A stretch of 64,000 nucleotides of DNA from Streptomyces djakartensis (GCF_014651075.1 NZ_BMWE01000006.1:62001-126000); one strand, 5' to 3'; counted from the first letter of the stretch, positions 1-8,244 are shown. A program made the numbers and translations. The notes: a model not told the origin generated them from the sequence alone.

Positions 1-1
1 G

Positions 2-97
2 TACGCGATCCGGCTCCGGACCCTCGCCCGGCTCGATCCCGGACTGGCCGGAGCGGGCGAACTGGCCGACCTCATCCACCCCCACGAGCACTCCTGA
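2..97 (+). CDS. C-terminal end of a truncated gene, function unknown
   Basis: An open frame enters from the left edge and stops at TGA 95-97. Only 31 residues are visible, ending in LIHPHEHS. The window cuts off everything upstream, so no domain or family can be named. Codon use (G/C at third positions) is like that of neighbouring genes, which is why it is read as the end of a real gene rather than chance. It lies on the same strand as the FAH-family gene, about 150 bases upstream of it. Confidence 0.5.
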   Translation, partial: YAIRLRTLARLDPGLAGAGELADLIHPHEHS

Positions 98-246
98 TCA
101 CTTGACGGGCCGAGGGTCCAGTACGTGAACCGGGTATTGCGGAGTGCGCTCCCAGCTTGGAGGATCGGCCAGACGTCCGATGACTGCCCCGCCGCACTCG
201 GGCCGCAGACATCCGGTGGGTGCCCGCGATCGAGGGAGACGTGATC

Positions 247-1104
247 ATGAAGCTGCTGCGAGTCGGTACGGAGGGGTCGGAGCGGCCCGCCCTGCTCGAC
301 GCCGACGGGGCCCTGCGGGACCTGTCGGGCGTCGTGCCGGACATCGACGGGGCGCTGCTCGCGGACGACGCGGCGCTCGAGCGCGTCCGTGCCGCCGCCG
401 ACGCCGGTGACCTGCCCCTGCTGGACGCCACGGGGCTGCGCATCGGGCCGCCGCTGGGGCGGATCGGCAAGATCGTCTGCATCGGGCTGAACTACCACGA
501 CCACGCGCGTGAGACGGGGGCCGAACCGCCCTCCGAGCCCGTGATGTTCATGAAGGCGCCGGACACGGTGGTCGGGCCGAACGACACCGTGCTCGTGCCG
601 CGGGCGTCCCGCAAGACCGACTGGGAGGTCGAGCTGGCCGTCGTCATCGGGCGTACGGCCAGATATCTGGAGTCCGTGGAGGACGGTCTCGCGCATGTCG
701 CGGGGTACGCGGTGGCGCACGACGTGTCCGAGCGGGAGTTCCAGATCGAGCGGGGCGGGACGTGGGACAAGGGGAAGAACTGCGAGACGTTCAATCCGCT
801 GGGGCCGTGGCTGGTGACGGCGGACGAGGTGGCCGATCCGCAGGATCTCGCCCTGAAGCTCTGGGTCAACGGGGAGTTGAAGCAGGACGGGACGACGGCT
901 GAGCAGATCTTCCCGGTGGGGGAGGTCGTGCGGTACCTCAGTCAGTTCATGACGCTGTATCCCGGAGATGTGATCAACACCGGGACGCCGGCGGGGGTGG
1001 CGCTCGGGGCGCCTGAGCCGAAGCCGTTCCTGCGGGCCGGGGATGTGGTGGAGCTGGAGATCGAGGGGCTCGGGCGGCAGCGGCAGGAGTTCAAGGACGC
1101 GTAG
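247..1104 (+). CDS. Fumarylacetoacetate hydrolase (FAH) family protein
   Basis: Encodes 285 aa. FAH-fold enzymes cleave or isomerise beta-diketo acids in aromatic catabolism using a divalent metal. The metal-binding core is clear: GLNYHDHARETG, MFMKAPDTVVGP, then DWEVELAVVIG with the two acidic ligands, and later HDVSERE with an Asp. The C-terminus carries the usual NTGTPAGV signature. The ATG at 247 is chosen because GAGGGAG lies 8-14 bases upstream; a GTG at 241 is the alternative. It is a single-gene unit converging on the F420-type oxidoreductase. The substrate (for example homoprotocatechuate-pathway intermediates or acylpyruvates) cannot be told from sequence. Confidence 0.9.
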   Translation: MKLLRVGTEGSERPALLDADGALRDLSGVVPDIDGALLADDAALERVRAAADAGDLPLLDATGLRIGPPLGRIGKIVCIGLNYHDHARETGAEPPSEPVMFMKAPDTVVGPNDTVLVPRASRKTDWEVELAVVIGRTARYLESVEDGLAHVAGYAVAHDVSEREFQIERGGTWDKGKNCETFNPLGPWLVTADEVADPQDLALKLWVNGELKQDGTTAEQIFPVGEVVRYLSQFMTLYPGDVINTGTPAGVALGAPEPKPFLRAGDVVELEIEGLGRQRQEFKDA

Positions 1105-1106
1105 GC

Positions 1107-1130
1107 GCTCCGCTGGGTGAGCGGGGGAGC
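1107..1130. terminator. Hairpin between convergent genes
   Basis: GCTCCGCT and AGCG...GGAGC pair around a GGGTG loop, right after the FAH stop codon. There is no T-run. It probably terminates the FAH transcript. Confidence 0.4.
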
Positions 1131-1148
1131 TGCGGATCGTTGGCGACT

Positions 1149-1198
1149 GCGGGTTCGTCGTGGTTGTTCGCGCAGTTCCCCGCGCCCCTGAAAACCAA
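1149..1198. repeat. Dispersed Streptomyces intergenic repeat (GCGCAGTTCCCCGCGCCCC type)
   Basis: The gap between the convergent FAH and oxidoreductase genes holds the segment GCGCAGTTCCCCGCGCCCCT with its flanking GGTTCGTCGTGG arm. I recognise this from many Streptomyces genomes as a short, noncoding, multi-copy element sitting between gene ends. A related, diverged copy is at 61066-61137. Its function is unknown. Confidence 0.6.
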
Positions 1199-1200
1199 GG

Positions 1201-2067
1201 TCAGCCGAGCAGAGCGGCCAGGTCGCGCCAGGTCTTGCGGGGGAGGGCGTCCCGGGGCTGGTCGTCCACCACCTGGAGGGCCACGTGGTCCGCGCCCGCC
1301 TCGAAGAAGCTGTCGATCTTGGCGCGGATGGCCGTCTCGTCGCCCCAGGCGAACAGGGCGTCGACCAGGCGGTCGCTGCCGCCGTCCGTCAGGTCGTCCT
1401 CGGTGAAGCCGTGCCGCAGGAAGTTGTTGGTGTAGTTCGGCAGGGGGAGGTAGATGCCGAGGAACTCGCGGGCCAGGGCGCGGGCCCGGGCCGGGTCCGT
1501 CTCCGGGACGACCGCCAGCTCGGGGGCGAGCAGGGGTCCCTCGCCGAGGAGTTCGCGGGCATGGGCGGTGTGCTCCGGGGTGACCAGGTAGGGGATGGCC
1601 CCCGCGGAGCGGTCGCGCGTGAGCTGGAGGCTCTTCGGGCCGAGGGCGGCCAGGACCCGGCGGTCCGCGGGGAGCCCGGCTGCGTCCAGGCCGTCCAGGT
1701 AGGTGACGAGGGACGAGTACGGGCGGCGGTACTGCTCGGCACGCTTGGCGTGGCTGACGCCGAGGCCCAGCAGGAAACGGCCCGGGTGGGCGGCCTCCAG
1801 CTCGGCGAAGGCCGCGGCGGTGGCGTCCGGCTCGTGGTCCCAGATGCTCTGGATGCTGGTGCCGACGGTGAGCCGCGAGGTCGCCTCGATCAGCGGGGCG
1901 GCGTGGGCGGCGGAGGTGTTGCCGCCCAGCCACACGGCGCCGTAGCCGAGTTCCTCCAGTTCGGCGGCTGTCTCGGCGAGTTCGCCGCGCCGGTCCGGGT
2001 CCTCGGAGCGCAGACCCACGCTCCAGATGCCGTACCGGCCGACTGTTTCCCTCAGGGCGGTGGTCAT
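1201..2067 (-). CDS. LLM-class (luciferase-like) F420-dependent oxidoreductase
   Basis: Encodes 288 aa with the TIM-barrel luciferase-like fold: GAVWLGGN near the N-terminus, TVGTSIQSIWDHEPDATAAA, and the LGLGVSHAKRAEQY stretch typical of the TIGR03620 group of probable F420-dependent enzymes. These use reduced F420 or a flavin for hydride transfer; the substrate is unknown. The ATG follows GGAGGG at about 10 bases. It is monocistronic and convergent with the FAH gene. No membrane or signal sequence is present, so it should be cytosolic. F420 rather than FMN use rests on family resemblance only. Confidence 0.85.
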   Translation of the reverse strand: MTTALRETVGRYGIWSVGLRSEDPDRRGELAETAAELEELGYGAVWLGGNTSAAHAAPLIEATSRLTVGTSIQSIWDHEPDATAAAFAELEAAHPGRFLLGLGVSHAKRAEQYRRPYSSLVTYLDGLDAAGLPADRRVLAALGPKSLQLTRDRSAGAIPYLVTPEHTAHARELLGEGPLLAPELAVVPETDPARARALAREFLGIYLPLPNYTNNFLRHGFTEDDLTDGGSDRLVDALFAWGDETAIRAKIDSFFEAGADHVALQVVDDQPRDALPRKTWRDLAALLG

Positions 2068-2193
2068 GGCTCGCGATCCCTCCGGTTGGGCGCCGTGTTC
2101 GGTCGATCATGCGTACAGCAGGTGCCAACCGGGGGGACCGCTCAGTCATTCCGGCATTCCGTCCGCTGCGGCATTCCTGCCGTTCGAGCCGAA

Positions 2194-2721
2194 CTACCTT
2201 CCCCGGCCGAGGAATTCCTCCAGCGCCTCCACCACGAACCGGTGGTCCTGGAGCTGCGGCAGCCCGGACACCGTCACCGCGCCGACCACGCCCACGCCCT
2301 CGACGGTGATCGGGAAGGACCCGCCGTGCGCCGCGTACGTGTCGGGGTCGAGGCGCGAGGACTCCTCGAACGTGGTGCCCTTGGCGCGGAAGCGGGCGCC
2401 GACCAGGTAGGACGCGGAGCCGTAGCGCTCGACCACCCGGCGCTTGCGGGCGATCCAGGCGTCGTTGTCGGGCGTGGAACCGGGCAGCGCCGCGTGGAAG
2501 AGCTGCTGGCCGGCCCGGTGGATGTCGATGGCGAGCGGGGCCTGCCGCTGCCGGGCGAGCTCGACGAGGAGCGAGCCGAGCGCCCAGGCGTCGTCGTGGG
2601 TGAACTGGCGGAACACCAGGCGGCGTTCCTCCTTCTCCAGCTCCTCCAGGCTCGGGGTGAGCTCCGGGTGGAACTTCGGGCCGAGCTCCTGGTGGTGTGA
2701 GGGGTTGCTCTTGTGGGTCAC
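2194..2721 (-). CDS. UPF0303 / DUF336-type heme-degrading-domain protein
   Basis: Encodes 175 aa. The conserved core (FDDAWALGSLLVELA-like, IDIHRAGQQLFHAALPG, NDAWIARKRRVVERYG, AHGGSFPI) identifies the UPF0303 branch of the HbpS/DUF336 fold, whose members bind small ligands or heme or act as accessory proteins to oxidoreductases. The start is GTG at 2719-2721, inside a GTGA overlap with the stop of the upstream Gfo/Idh gene, so the two are translationally coupled. Such proteins commonly sit beside Gfo/Idh dehydrogenases; a shared sugar or inositol-type catabolic role is inference. Confidence 0.85.
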   Translation of the reverse strand: MTHKSNPSHHQELGPKFHPELTPSLEELEKEERRLVFRQFTHDDAWALGSLLVELARQRQAPLAIDIHRAGQQLFHAALPGSTPDNDAWIARKRRVVERYGSASYLVGARFRAKGTTFEESSRLDPDTYAAHGGSFPITVEGVGVVGAVTVSGLPQLQDHRFVVEALEEFLGRGR

Positions 2722-3815
2722 AGCGTCACCGTCACCTTCTCGCGGGCCGAACGACGGGCGGCCTCCAGTACGTCCAGGGCGGCGGCCGCCTCCAGCGCGG
2801 TCACCGGGTTCGGGGCGCCCTCCAGCAGGGCCTTCGCCACGGCCGCATAGTAAGCGGGGTAGTCCCCGGGCAGGGTCGGTTCGGGTCGGCCGCCGCCGGT
2901 CACCGGGGACTCGCCGGAGCCCACCCGGCCCCACAGCGACTCGGGCTCCACGCCCCAGCCGGGCCCGGGGCGCCTGCCTTCGCGCAGGGCCGCCTCCTGG
3001 GGGTCCAGGCCGTGCTTGACGTAGCCGGCGGAGGAGCCGAGGACCCGGAAGCGGGGGCCGAGCTGGGCGGTGGTGGCGGAGACGTAGAGGTGGGAGCGGA
3101 CACCGCTGGTGTGGGTGACCGCGATGAAGGTGTCGTCGTCCGCCTCGGCGCCCGGGCGGCGGACGTCCGACTCGGCGTACACGGTGGCCGCAGGGCCGAA
3201 GAGGACCAGCGCCTGGTCGACGACATGGCTGCCGAGGTCGTAGAGCAGACCTCCGATCTCTGCGGGGTCGCCGGACTCCCGCCAGCCGCCCTTCAGTTGC
3301 GGGCGCCAGCGCTCGAAGCGGGATTCGAAGCGCCAGACGTCGCCCAGCTCGCCCTCGGACAGCAGCTTGCGCAGGGTGAGGAAGTCGTTGTCCCAGCGAC
3401 GGTTCTGGAAGACGGAGAGGAGCAGGCCGCGCTCCTCGGCCAGGGCGGCGAGCTCACGGGCCTCGGCCGCCGTGCCGGCGACGGGCTTGTCGACCACGAC
3501 CGGCAGACCGGCCTCGAGGGCGGTGGCCGCGAGCGGCACGTGCGTCTTGTTCGGGGACGCGACGACGATCAGGTCCAGCTCGGCGGCCCGGTCGAACAAC
3601 TCGTCCGGGGCGGCGGCCAGGCGTACGTCCGGGAACTCGGAGCGGGCCTGCTGCTGCCGTCCGGGGTTCGAGGTGACCACCGTGTCGAGGGTCAGGCCCT
3701 CGGTGGCGGCGATCAGCGGGGCGTGGAAGACGGAGCCGGCGAGGCCGTAGCCGACGAGGCCGACGCGAAGGGGCGAGCGGGGCGTGCCGGATGTGCCGAG
3801 GGGTGTGCCAGTCAT
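2718..3815 (-). CDS. Gfo/Idh/MocA family NAD(P)-dependent oxidoreductase
   Basis: Encodes 365 aa. The N-terminal Rossmann domain shows GLVGYGLAGSVFHAPLI (dinucleotide site), followed by VASPNKTH and the EKP-like VVDKPVAG with the catalytic Lys, then the C-terminal substrate domain (GGLLYDLGSHVVDQAL). These enzymes oxidise or reduce sugars and related polyols. The gene is divergent from the ROK regulator and its start lies six bases from a palindromic operator (3821-3847), so ROK control of this gene and the coupled UPF0303 gene is likely. The ATG was chosen because upstream codons run through the operator. Confidence 0.9.
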   Translation of the reverse strand: MTGTPLGTSGTPRSPLRVGLVGYGLAGSVFHAPLIAATEGLTLDTVVTSNPGRQQQARSEFPDVRLAAAPDELFDRAAELDLIVVASPNKTHVPLAATALEAGLPVVVDKPVAGTAAEARELAALAEERGLLLSVFQNRRWDNDFLTLRKLLSEGELGDVWRFESRFERWRPQLKGGWRESGDPAEIGGLLYDLGSHVVDQALVLFGPAATVYAESDVRRPGAEADDDTFIAVTHTSGVRSHLYVSATTAQLGPRFRVLGSSAGYVKHGLDPQEAALREGRRPGPGWGVEPESLWGRVGSGESPVTGGGRPEPTLPGDYPAYYAAVAKALLEGAPNPVTALEAAAALDVLEAARRSAREKVTVTL

Positions 3816-3820
3816 GGCCC

Positions 3821-3847
3821 CACTTTCGCAACGCTGTTGCCAAAGTG
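3821..3847. promoter_or_regulatory. Palindromic operator between Gfo/Idh and ROK genes
   Basis: Near-perfect inverted repeat with arms CACTTT-n-GCAAC and GTTGC-n-AAAGTG around a 3-base centre. It lies in the short divergent promoter region, 24 bases from the ROK start and 6 from the oxidoreductase start. It is most simply the binding site of the ROK regulator itself. Confidence 0.75.
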
Positions 3848-3870
3848 CAAGCGCCGGGGACAATGGGGGC

Positions 3871-5418
3871 GTGAACAGGGCGGACGAGCGTACGGGTGGG
3901 GTCGCAGGCATGCGCGGGACCGGAGTGGCTGGAGGGCCTGGTGGGCCTGGTGGGCCTGGCGGGCCTGGCGGGCCTGGCGGGCCTGGAGGACCCGGGGGCG
4001 GGGCGAACCTGCTCGCGCTGCGCAGCCACAACGCCGCGCTGGTGCTCGACCTGTTGCGGATCGCCGGGCCCGAGGGCGTCAGCCGGCTCGAACTCGCGGA
4101 GCGGACCGGGCTCACCCCGCAGGCGGTCAGCAAGATCACTGCCAGGCTGCGGGCGGACGGGCTCGCGGCGGAGGCGGGGCGCCGGGCGTCGACCGGGGGA
4201 AAGCCGCGCACGGTGCTGCGGCTGGTACCCGAGGCGGGGCACGCGGTCGGGGTTCACCTGGACCGGGACGAGGTGCGGGTCGTGCTGGTGGATCTGCGCG
4301 GAACCGTGGTGGGAGAGCGGCGGGCGCCGCTGGACCTGGGGGCGGGGGCGCCCGCCGTGCTGGCGGCGGTGACGGAAGCGGTGCGGGAGACGGTGGCCGA
4401 GGTGCTGCCCGCTTGGCCGACGCTTGCCGAGGTGCCGCCCGCGGGGCCGGTCGCCCGGGACGGTTCCCCGGCCGTGGGGCCCTCCGGGCGGGGTGGTTCG
4501 CCGTCTCTGGGACCGGTCGCCCGGGACGGTTCCCCGGCCTTGGGGCCCTTCGGGCGGGACGGTTCGCCGTCTGCGGGGTCGCCCGCCCGGGACGGTTCGC
4601 CGCCCGCGGGGCCGGTCGCCCGGGACGGTTCCCCTGCCGGGGAGCCGCCCGCCCGCGACGGTTCCCCGCTCGGGGAGCCGCTCCCCCCGGACGGCTCCCC
4701 GTCCGTCGGGCCGCCCGCCCGGGCCGCTTCCCCGGCCGTCGGACCGTTCGCAAGGGCTGGTTCCCCGCTAGGTGTGGGCGTCGCGCTGCCCGGGCCGCTC
4801 GACCACGCCCGGGGCGTGCTGCACCGGGTCACCGGCTTCCCCGAGTGGGACGGTTTTCCGCTGCGGGAGGCGTTGGCCGAGCGGCTCGGGGTGCCGGTGG
4901 TGGTCGACAAGGACACCAACGCGGCGGCGCTGGGTCTGGCCGCCGGAGGCGAGGGCGACTCCTTCGCCTATCTGCACCTGGGTACGGGACTGGGGGCCGG
5001 TCTGGTGATCGGCGGCGGCGTGCACCGGGGCGCCCGGACCGGGGCGGGGGAGTTCGGCCACCAGGTGATCCTGCTGGACGGCCCGCCGTGCACCTGCGGC
5101 GAGCGCGGCTGCGTCGAGGCGCTGTGTCTCGGCGCGGTGGCGCGCGGTGACCTGGATGAGGCGGCCCGGGTACTGGGTGCCGGGGCGGCGAACCTGGTGG
5201 GGCTGCTCGACATCGACGTCGTGCTGCTGGGCGGCCGCACGGTGGCCGCCGATCCGGATCCGTTCGTGCACGGGGTCGGGGCGGTGCTGGAGGCGAGAGC
5301 CCGGCGGACGGGGCAGGACGCCGTGCCGGTGCGCCTCGCCCCGGGCGGAGGACGAGCCGTGGCGGTGGGGGCGGCGCAGCTGGTGCTGGGGCCGGTGTTC
5401 GGGCGGGGGGACGGCTGA
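3871..5418 (+). CDS. ROK family transcriptional regulator with tandem-repeat insertions
   Basis: Encodes 515 aa, against about 400 for NagC/XylR-like ROK regulators. An N-terminal winged HTH (LRSHNAALVLDLLRIAGPEGVSRLELAERTGLTPQAVSKI, about 50-90) precedes the sugar-kinase-like ROK domain with VALPGPLD, VDKDTNAAALG, HLGTGLGAGL and the zinc motif GEFGHQ...CTCGERGCVEAL. Two low-complexity insertions are unusual: a GGP run at residues about 22-45, and ten 11-residue units (consensus GPVARDGSPAV) at 192-301 inside the ROK domain. Removing the second restores normal length. Start GTG 3871 is chosen for the length of the region before the HTH; no strong ribosome site is visible. Probable repressor of the divergent Gfo/Idh operon. 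Confidence 0.85.
   Translation: MNRADERTGGVAGMRGTGVAGGPGGPGGPGGPGGPGGPGGPGGGANLLALRSHNAALVLDLLRIAGPEGVSRLELAERTGLTPQAVSKITARLRADGLAAEAGRRASTGGKPRTVLRLVPEAGHAVGVHLDRDEVRVVLVDLRGTVVGERRAPLDLGAGAPAVLAAVTEAVRETVAEVLPAWPTLAEVPPAGPVARDGSPAVGPSGRGGSPSLGPVARDGSPALGPFGRDGSPSAGSPARDGSPPAGPVARDGSPAGEPPARDGSPLGEPLPPDGSPSVGPPARAASPAVGPFARAGSPLGVGVALPGPLDHARGVLHRVTGFPEWDGFPLREALAERLGVPVVVDKDTNAAALGLAAGGEGDSFAYLHLGTGLGAGLVIGGGVHRGARTGAGEFGHQVILLDGPPCTCGERGCVEALCLGAVARGDLDEAARVLGAGAANLVGLLDIDVVLLGGRTVAADPDPFVHGVGAVLEARARRTGQDAVPVRLAPGGGRAVAVGAAQLVLGPVFGRGDG
3934..3987 (+). repeat. Six 9-bp tandem units (GGGCCTGGY) in the ROK gene
   Basis: Six near-identical copies of GGGCCTGGT/C/A encode a Gly-Gly-Pro run ahead of the HTH. 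The period is a multiple of three, so copy-number change would leave the frame intact. Confidence 0.85.
4444..4773 (+). repeat. Ten 33-bp tandem units inside the ROK domain
   Basis: Ten consecutive 33-bp units encode 11-residue repeats around a conserved R-D-G-S-P core (for example GPVARDGSPAV, GPFGRDGSPSA, EPPARDGSPLG). Unit boundaries fall at 4444, 4477 and so on to 4741. The insertion lies between the first ROK subdomain and the GVALPGP strand. The later units are more diverged. Confidence 0.9.
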
Positions 5419-5476
5419 GGGACCGGGTGAGGGGTGTGGCGCCGGTGTCCGCCTGCTCACCGGCTCGGACCACCGG

Positions 5477-5503
5477 CGCGCGGGGCCCCGGGGGCCTCGC
5501 GCG
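5477..5503. terminator. GC-rich hairpin after the ROK gene
   Basis: CGCGCG-g-GGCCCC pairs with GGGGCC-t-CGCGCG immediately downstream of the ROK stop region. It has no T-tail. Likely a Streptomyces-style terminator. Confidence 0.5.
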
Positions 5504-5603
5504 GTACGGGGGTCTGCCGAACGGGCGGATCCGCGCCGCCGTTCGGGGGCCGTTCCGGGCGGGTCGGCTAGCCGGCGCCCGTATCGGGCAAGGTCACAAT
5601 CCC

Positions 5604-6479
5604 ATGCGACTCTGCACGCGCGCTCCCCTCTTCCTGGCGGCGGCAGCCGCCGCCCTGTTCACCGGTGGCCACCCGGCGTACGCGGACGATCCGGCGCCCG
5701 CCTGCGCCGCGCCCGACGACCACACGTTCCCGCTCACCACCCGCATCCACGGCGGGCCGGACTCCTACACGGCCGGGGGCGGATTCGGAACCTGGTACGT
5801 CGATCTGACCAACACGACCGACCGGCCCTGCGCCGGCATCCACCCCGTCGTGGTGCTCGTCGACGACAAGCGGGCGCTGGAGCCGTCCCAGCCGCGGCTG
5901 GAGTTCTTCGAGGGGACGCGGTCCCACGCCGTGCGCTTCGAGAAGACCGGTGAGGACGAGCTCGTCGGGGCGCTGGCCGACGACGCGGGCGGGTTCGCCG
6001 GGTTCACCGTCGGGCCGGGGAAGACCGTCACCGTCAAGGTGCGGCTCGCGGTCACCTCGGACGCCGTGCCCAACGAGGTCACCGCCAACGCGGCCGTCGT
6101 ACAGCGTCACGACGACGACGGCGACTGGGTCGGGCAGTCCAACGACTACCGGTTCGGCATCGACGGCGGTGAGCCGGTCGACGGTGGCGAGACGGGTGAC
6201 GACGGCACCGACTCCCAGCCGGACCCCGAGGCCTCGGGGAAGGAGCCCGGAGCGACCGTGCCGCGGCCCGATGCCACCGCGCCGGAGTCCGGGGCCACGG
6301 CGCCGGAGTCCGGGTCCACCGCGCCGGAGTCCGGGGCCACCGTCCCGCCCCGCGAGGACCGGTTCCCGTTCGCCGAGGAACTCGCCCGCACCGGAGCCGG
6401 GGCCAGGGTCGCCGCGGTGGCCGCCGCCATGCTGCTCTCCGGAGGCGGAGTCCTGCTTCTCACGCGCCGCCGGCGCTGA
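5604..6479 (+). CDS. Secreted cell-wall protein with LAXTG sorting signal
   Basis: Encodes 291 aa. It has a Sec signal peptide (MRLCTRAP, hydrophobic core, PAYA-DDPAP), an extracellular Ig-like domain of about 150 residues, and an acidic/Pro-rich linker with four near-copies of an APESGATAPESG-like unit. It ends in a classic wall-sorting tail: LARTG, a hydrophobic helix, then RRRR. LAXTG is the substrate motif of Streptomyces class E sortases, so the mature protein should be linked to peptidoglycan. The start is ATG 5604, where the signal peptide begins; the frame is open further upstream but gives no signal peptide. A sortase gene follows 1.8 kb downstream. Ligand or role unknown. Confidence 0.85.
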   Translation: MRLCTRAPLFLAAAAAALFTGGHPAYADDPAPACAAPDDHTFPLTTRIHGGPDSYTAGGGFGTWYVDLTNTTDRPCAGIHPVVVLVDDKRALEPSQPRLEFFEGTRSHAVRFEKTGEDELVGALADDAGGFAGFTVGPGKTVTVKVRLAVTSDAVPNEVTANAAVVQRHDDDGDWVGQSNDYRFGIDGGEPVDGGETGDDGTDSQPDPEASGKEPGATVPRPDATAPESGATAPESGSTAPESGATVPPREDRFPFAEELARTGAGARVAAVAAAMLLSGGGVLLLTRRRR

Positions 6480-6481
6480 CA

Positions 6482-6507
6482 CGGCCGTCCCGCCCCTCGG
6501 GACGCCG
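6482..6507. terminator. Hairpin after the LAXTG protein gene
   Basis: CGGC-CGTCCCG pairs with CGGGACG-CCG just past the stop codon. It separates the wall-protein gene from the HAD gene. Confidence 0.5.
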
Positions 6508-6586
6508 GGATCCGACCGTTCCGCAAGATCCGGCCACTGTTTAGGCTTGAGGCCGGCTGGACCGCGTACGGCAGGAGATCCCGCAC

Positions 6587-7366
6587 ATGGCAGACCGCAA
6601 GCCCATCGAGTCGTGGCTCACCGACATGGACGGGGTGCTCATCCACGAGGGCGTGCCGATCCCCGGCGCCGACGCCTTCATCAAGAAGCTGCGCGAGTCC
6701 GGGAAGCCCTTCCTGGTCCTCACCAACAACTCGATGTACACCCCGCGCGACCTGCACGCCCGGCTGAAGCGCATGGGCCTGGAGGTGCCGATCGAGAGCA
6801 TCTGGACCTCGGCCCTGGCCACCGCCCAGTTCCTGGACGACCAGCGGCCGGGCGGGTCGGCGTACGTCATCGGCGAGGCGGGCCTCACCACCGCGCTGCA
6901 CGACATCGGCTACGTCCTGACCGACCACGAGCCGGACTACGTCGTCCTCGGCGAGACCCGCACCTACTCCTTCGAGGCCATGACGAAGGCGGTCCGGCTG
7001 ATCCTCGGCGGCGCCCGCTTCATCTGCACCAACCCCGACGAGACCGGCCCGTCCACCGAGGGCCCGCTGCCCGCGACCGGCGCGGTGGCCGCGCTGATCA
7101 CCCAGGCGACCGGCAGGAAGCCGTACTTCGCCGGCAAGCCGAACCCGCTGATGATGCGCACCGGGCTGAACGCCATCGGGGCGCACTCCGAGACCAGCGC
7201 CATGATCGGTGACCGGATGGACACCGACGTGCTGGCCGGCATGGAGGCCGGGATGCAGACGTTCCTGGTGCTCACCGGCCTGACCCGGCCCGAGCAGGTG
7301 GAGGGCTTCCCGTACCGGCCGTCGCAGGTCGTGGACTCGATCGCGGACCTCGTCGACCGGGTCTGA
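6587..7366 (+). CDS. HAD-IIA family sugar-phosphatase (NagD-like)
   Basis: Encodes 259 aa. All HAD-IIA motifs are present: DMDGVLIHEG with the nucleophile and acid/base Asp, LTNNS (motif II), the C2 cap, GKPNPLMM with the catalytic Lys (motif III), and MIGDRMDTDVLAGMEAG (motif IV). NagD-like members hydrolyse phosphates of sugars, nucleotides or by-products such as p-nitrophenyl-type substrates. The start ATG follows AGGAG at about 9 bases. It is flanked by wall-protein genes on the same strand but separated by a hairpin, so probably a separate transcript. Cytosolic. Confidence 0.9.
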   Translation: MADRKPIESWLTDMDGVLIHEGVPIPGADAFIKKLRESGKPFLVLTNNSMYTPRDLHARLKRMGLEVPIESIWTSALATAQFLDDQRPGGSAYVIGEAGLTTALHDIGYVLTDHEPDYVVLGETRTYSFEAMTKAVRLILGGARFICTNPDETGPSTEGPLPATGAVAALITQATGRKPYFAGKPNPLMMRTGLNAIGAHSETSAMIGDRMDTDVLAGMEAGMQTFLVLTGLTRPEQVEGFPYRPSQVVDSIADLVDRV

Positions 7367-7486
7367 GCCCGCGAAGCGGCCCGCCCGCGGCCAAACCCGT
7401 CGCCACCCGAACGGAGCAGGCGCCGCGTCCCCGAGGATGCGACGGCCCACCGTGCGGGGGAGGCTCCAGGTGTCTGGAGGTTCACG

Positions 7487-8242
7487 ATGGGTTCCCTGAG
7501 AGTCACTGTCTGTTCGGTCGCGCTGGCCGCAGCCGCAGGGGTGGCGGTCACACTCGCCCCGGCGGCGTACGCGGGGGACACGGGAGGCGTCTCGGTGTTC
7601 CCGGTGGCCCCCGCACCCGGCAGTGACGTCACGCTCCGCGTGACCGGCTGTGCGGAGAGAACCGCCGTCGCAGCCTCGGCGGCGTTCGTCACGGACGCGC
7701 GGCTGACCGTCACCGGCCGGGGACTCGCCGGCGACAGCCGCGTACGCTCCACGCTCGAGCCGGGGACGTACACGGTGACGGTCACCTGCGGGGCCACCGA
7801 ACGGACGGGCACGTTCACCGTCCGGCCAGCTGACGGGCAGTCGCCCCCGGCCAGGGCCGTCTCCGGGACCCCGGGACAGCCGCCCGCGCCCGGGTCGGCC
7901 GGTCGGTCGTCCCCCGCGCCCGGGACAGCGGGGCAGCAGCCGGCACCCGCGCCCGGGGCGGGCGGACAGTCACCTGGGCCCGAGGACGACCCGCGGTCGC
8001 AGGCGCCTTTCGGCGGGGAAGAACAGGACGGGCGGTCGTCCGCTGCCAGGCGGCCGGGCGCGCCCGCATCTCCCGTCGCCCCGGTCGAGGCCGGCGGCGG
8101 TGGCGCGGCGGACCTCGTCACGGCAGCGGACCGCGGGGCCGGCCCTGGCACGGCCCAGGAGGTGACCGGCCTGCTGCTCGCGGGGGTCGCCGTCGTGGCC
8201 GTCGCGCTGGGCGGTGCCCGCCGGAGCCGTGGAACGGACTGA
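7487..8242 (+). CDS. Secreted, C-terminally membrane-anchored protein, sortase neighbour
   Basis: Encodes 251 aa. It has a signal peptide (MGSLRVTVCSVALAAAAG...AYA-GDTGG), an Ig/beta-sandwich-like domain rich in Val/Thr (VTLRVTGCAERT, TYTVTVTCG, suggesting one disulfide), a long Pro/Gly/Ser-rich linker, then a hydrophobic helix (VTGLLLAGVAVVAVALG) and a short basic tail. No LPXTG or LAXTG motif precedes the helix, so anchoring by membrane is more likely than by sortase. GGAGG lies just upstream of the ATG. It ends two bases before the sortase start, so they form an operon. Confidence 0.8.
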   Translation: MGSLRVTVCSVALAAAAGVAVTLAPAAYAGDTGGVSVFPVAPAPGSDVTLRVTGCAERTAVAASAAFVTDARLTVTGRGLAGDSRVRSTLEPGTYTVTVTCGATERTGTFTVRPADGQSPPARAVSGTPGQPPAPGSAGRSSPAPGTAGQQPAPAPGAGGQSPGPEDDPRSQAPFGGEEQDGRSSAARRPGAPASPVAPVEAGGGGAADLVTAADRGAGPGTAQEVTGLLLAGVAVVAVALGGARRSRGTD

Positions 8243-8244
8243 CC

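Noticed and set aside
4444..4773. 33-bp repeats considered as a CRISPR array
   Set aside because: The units are directly adjacent without spacers, in frame, and encode a peptide repeat; no cas genes are in the window.
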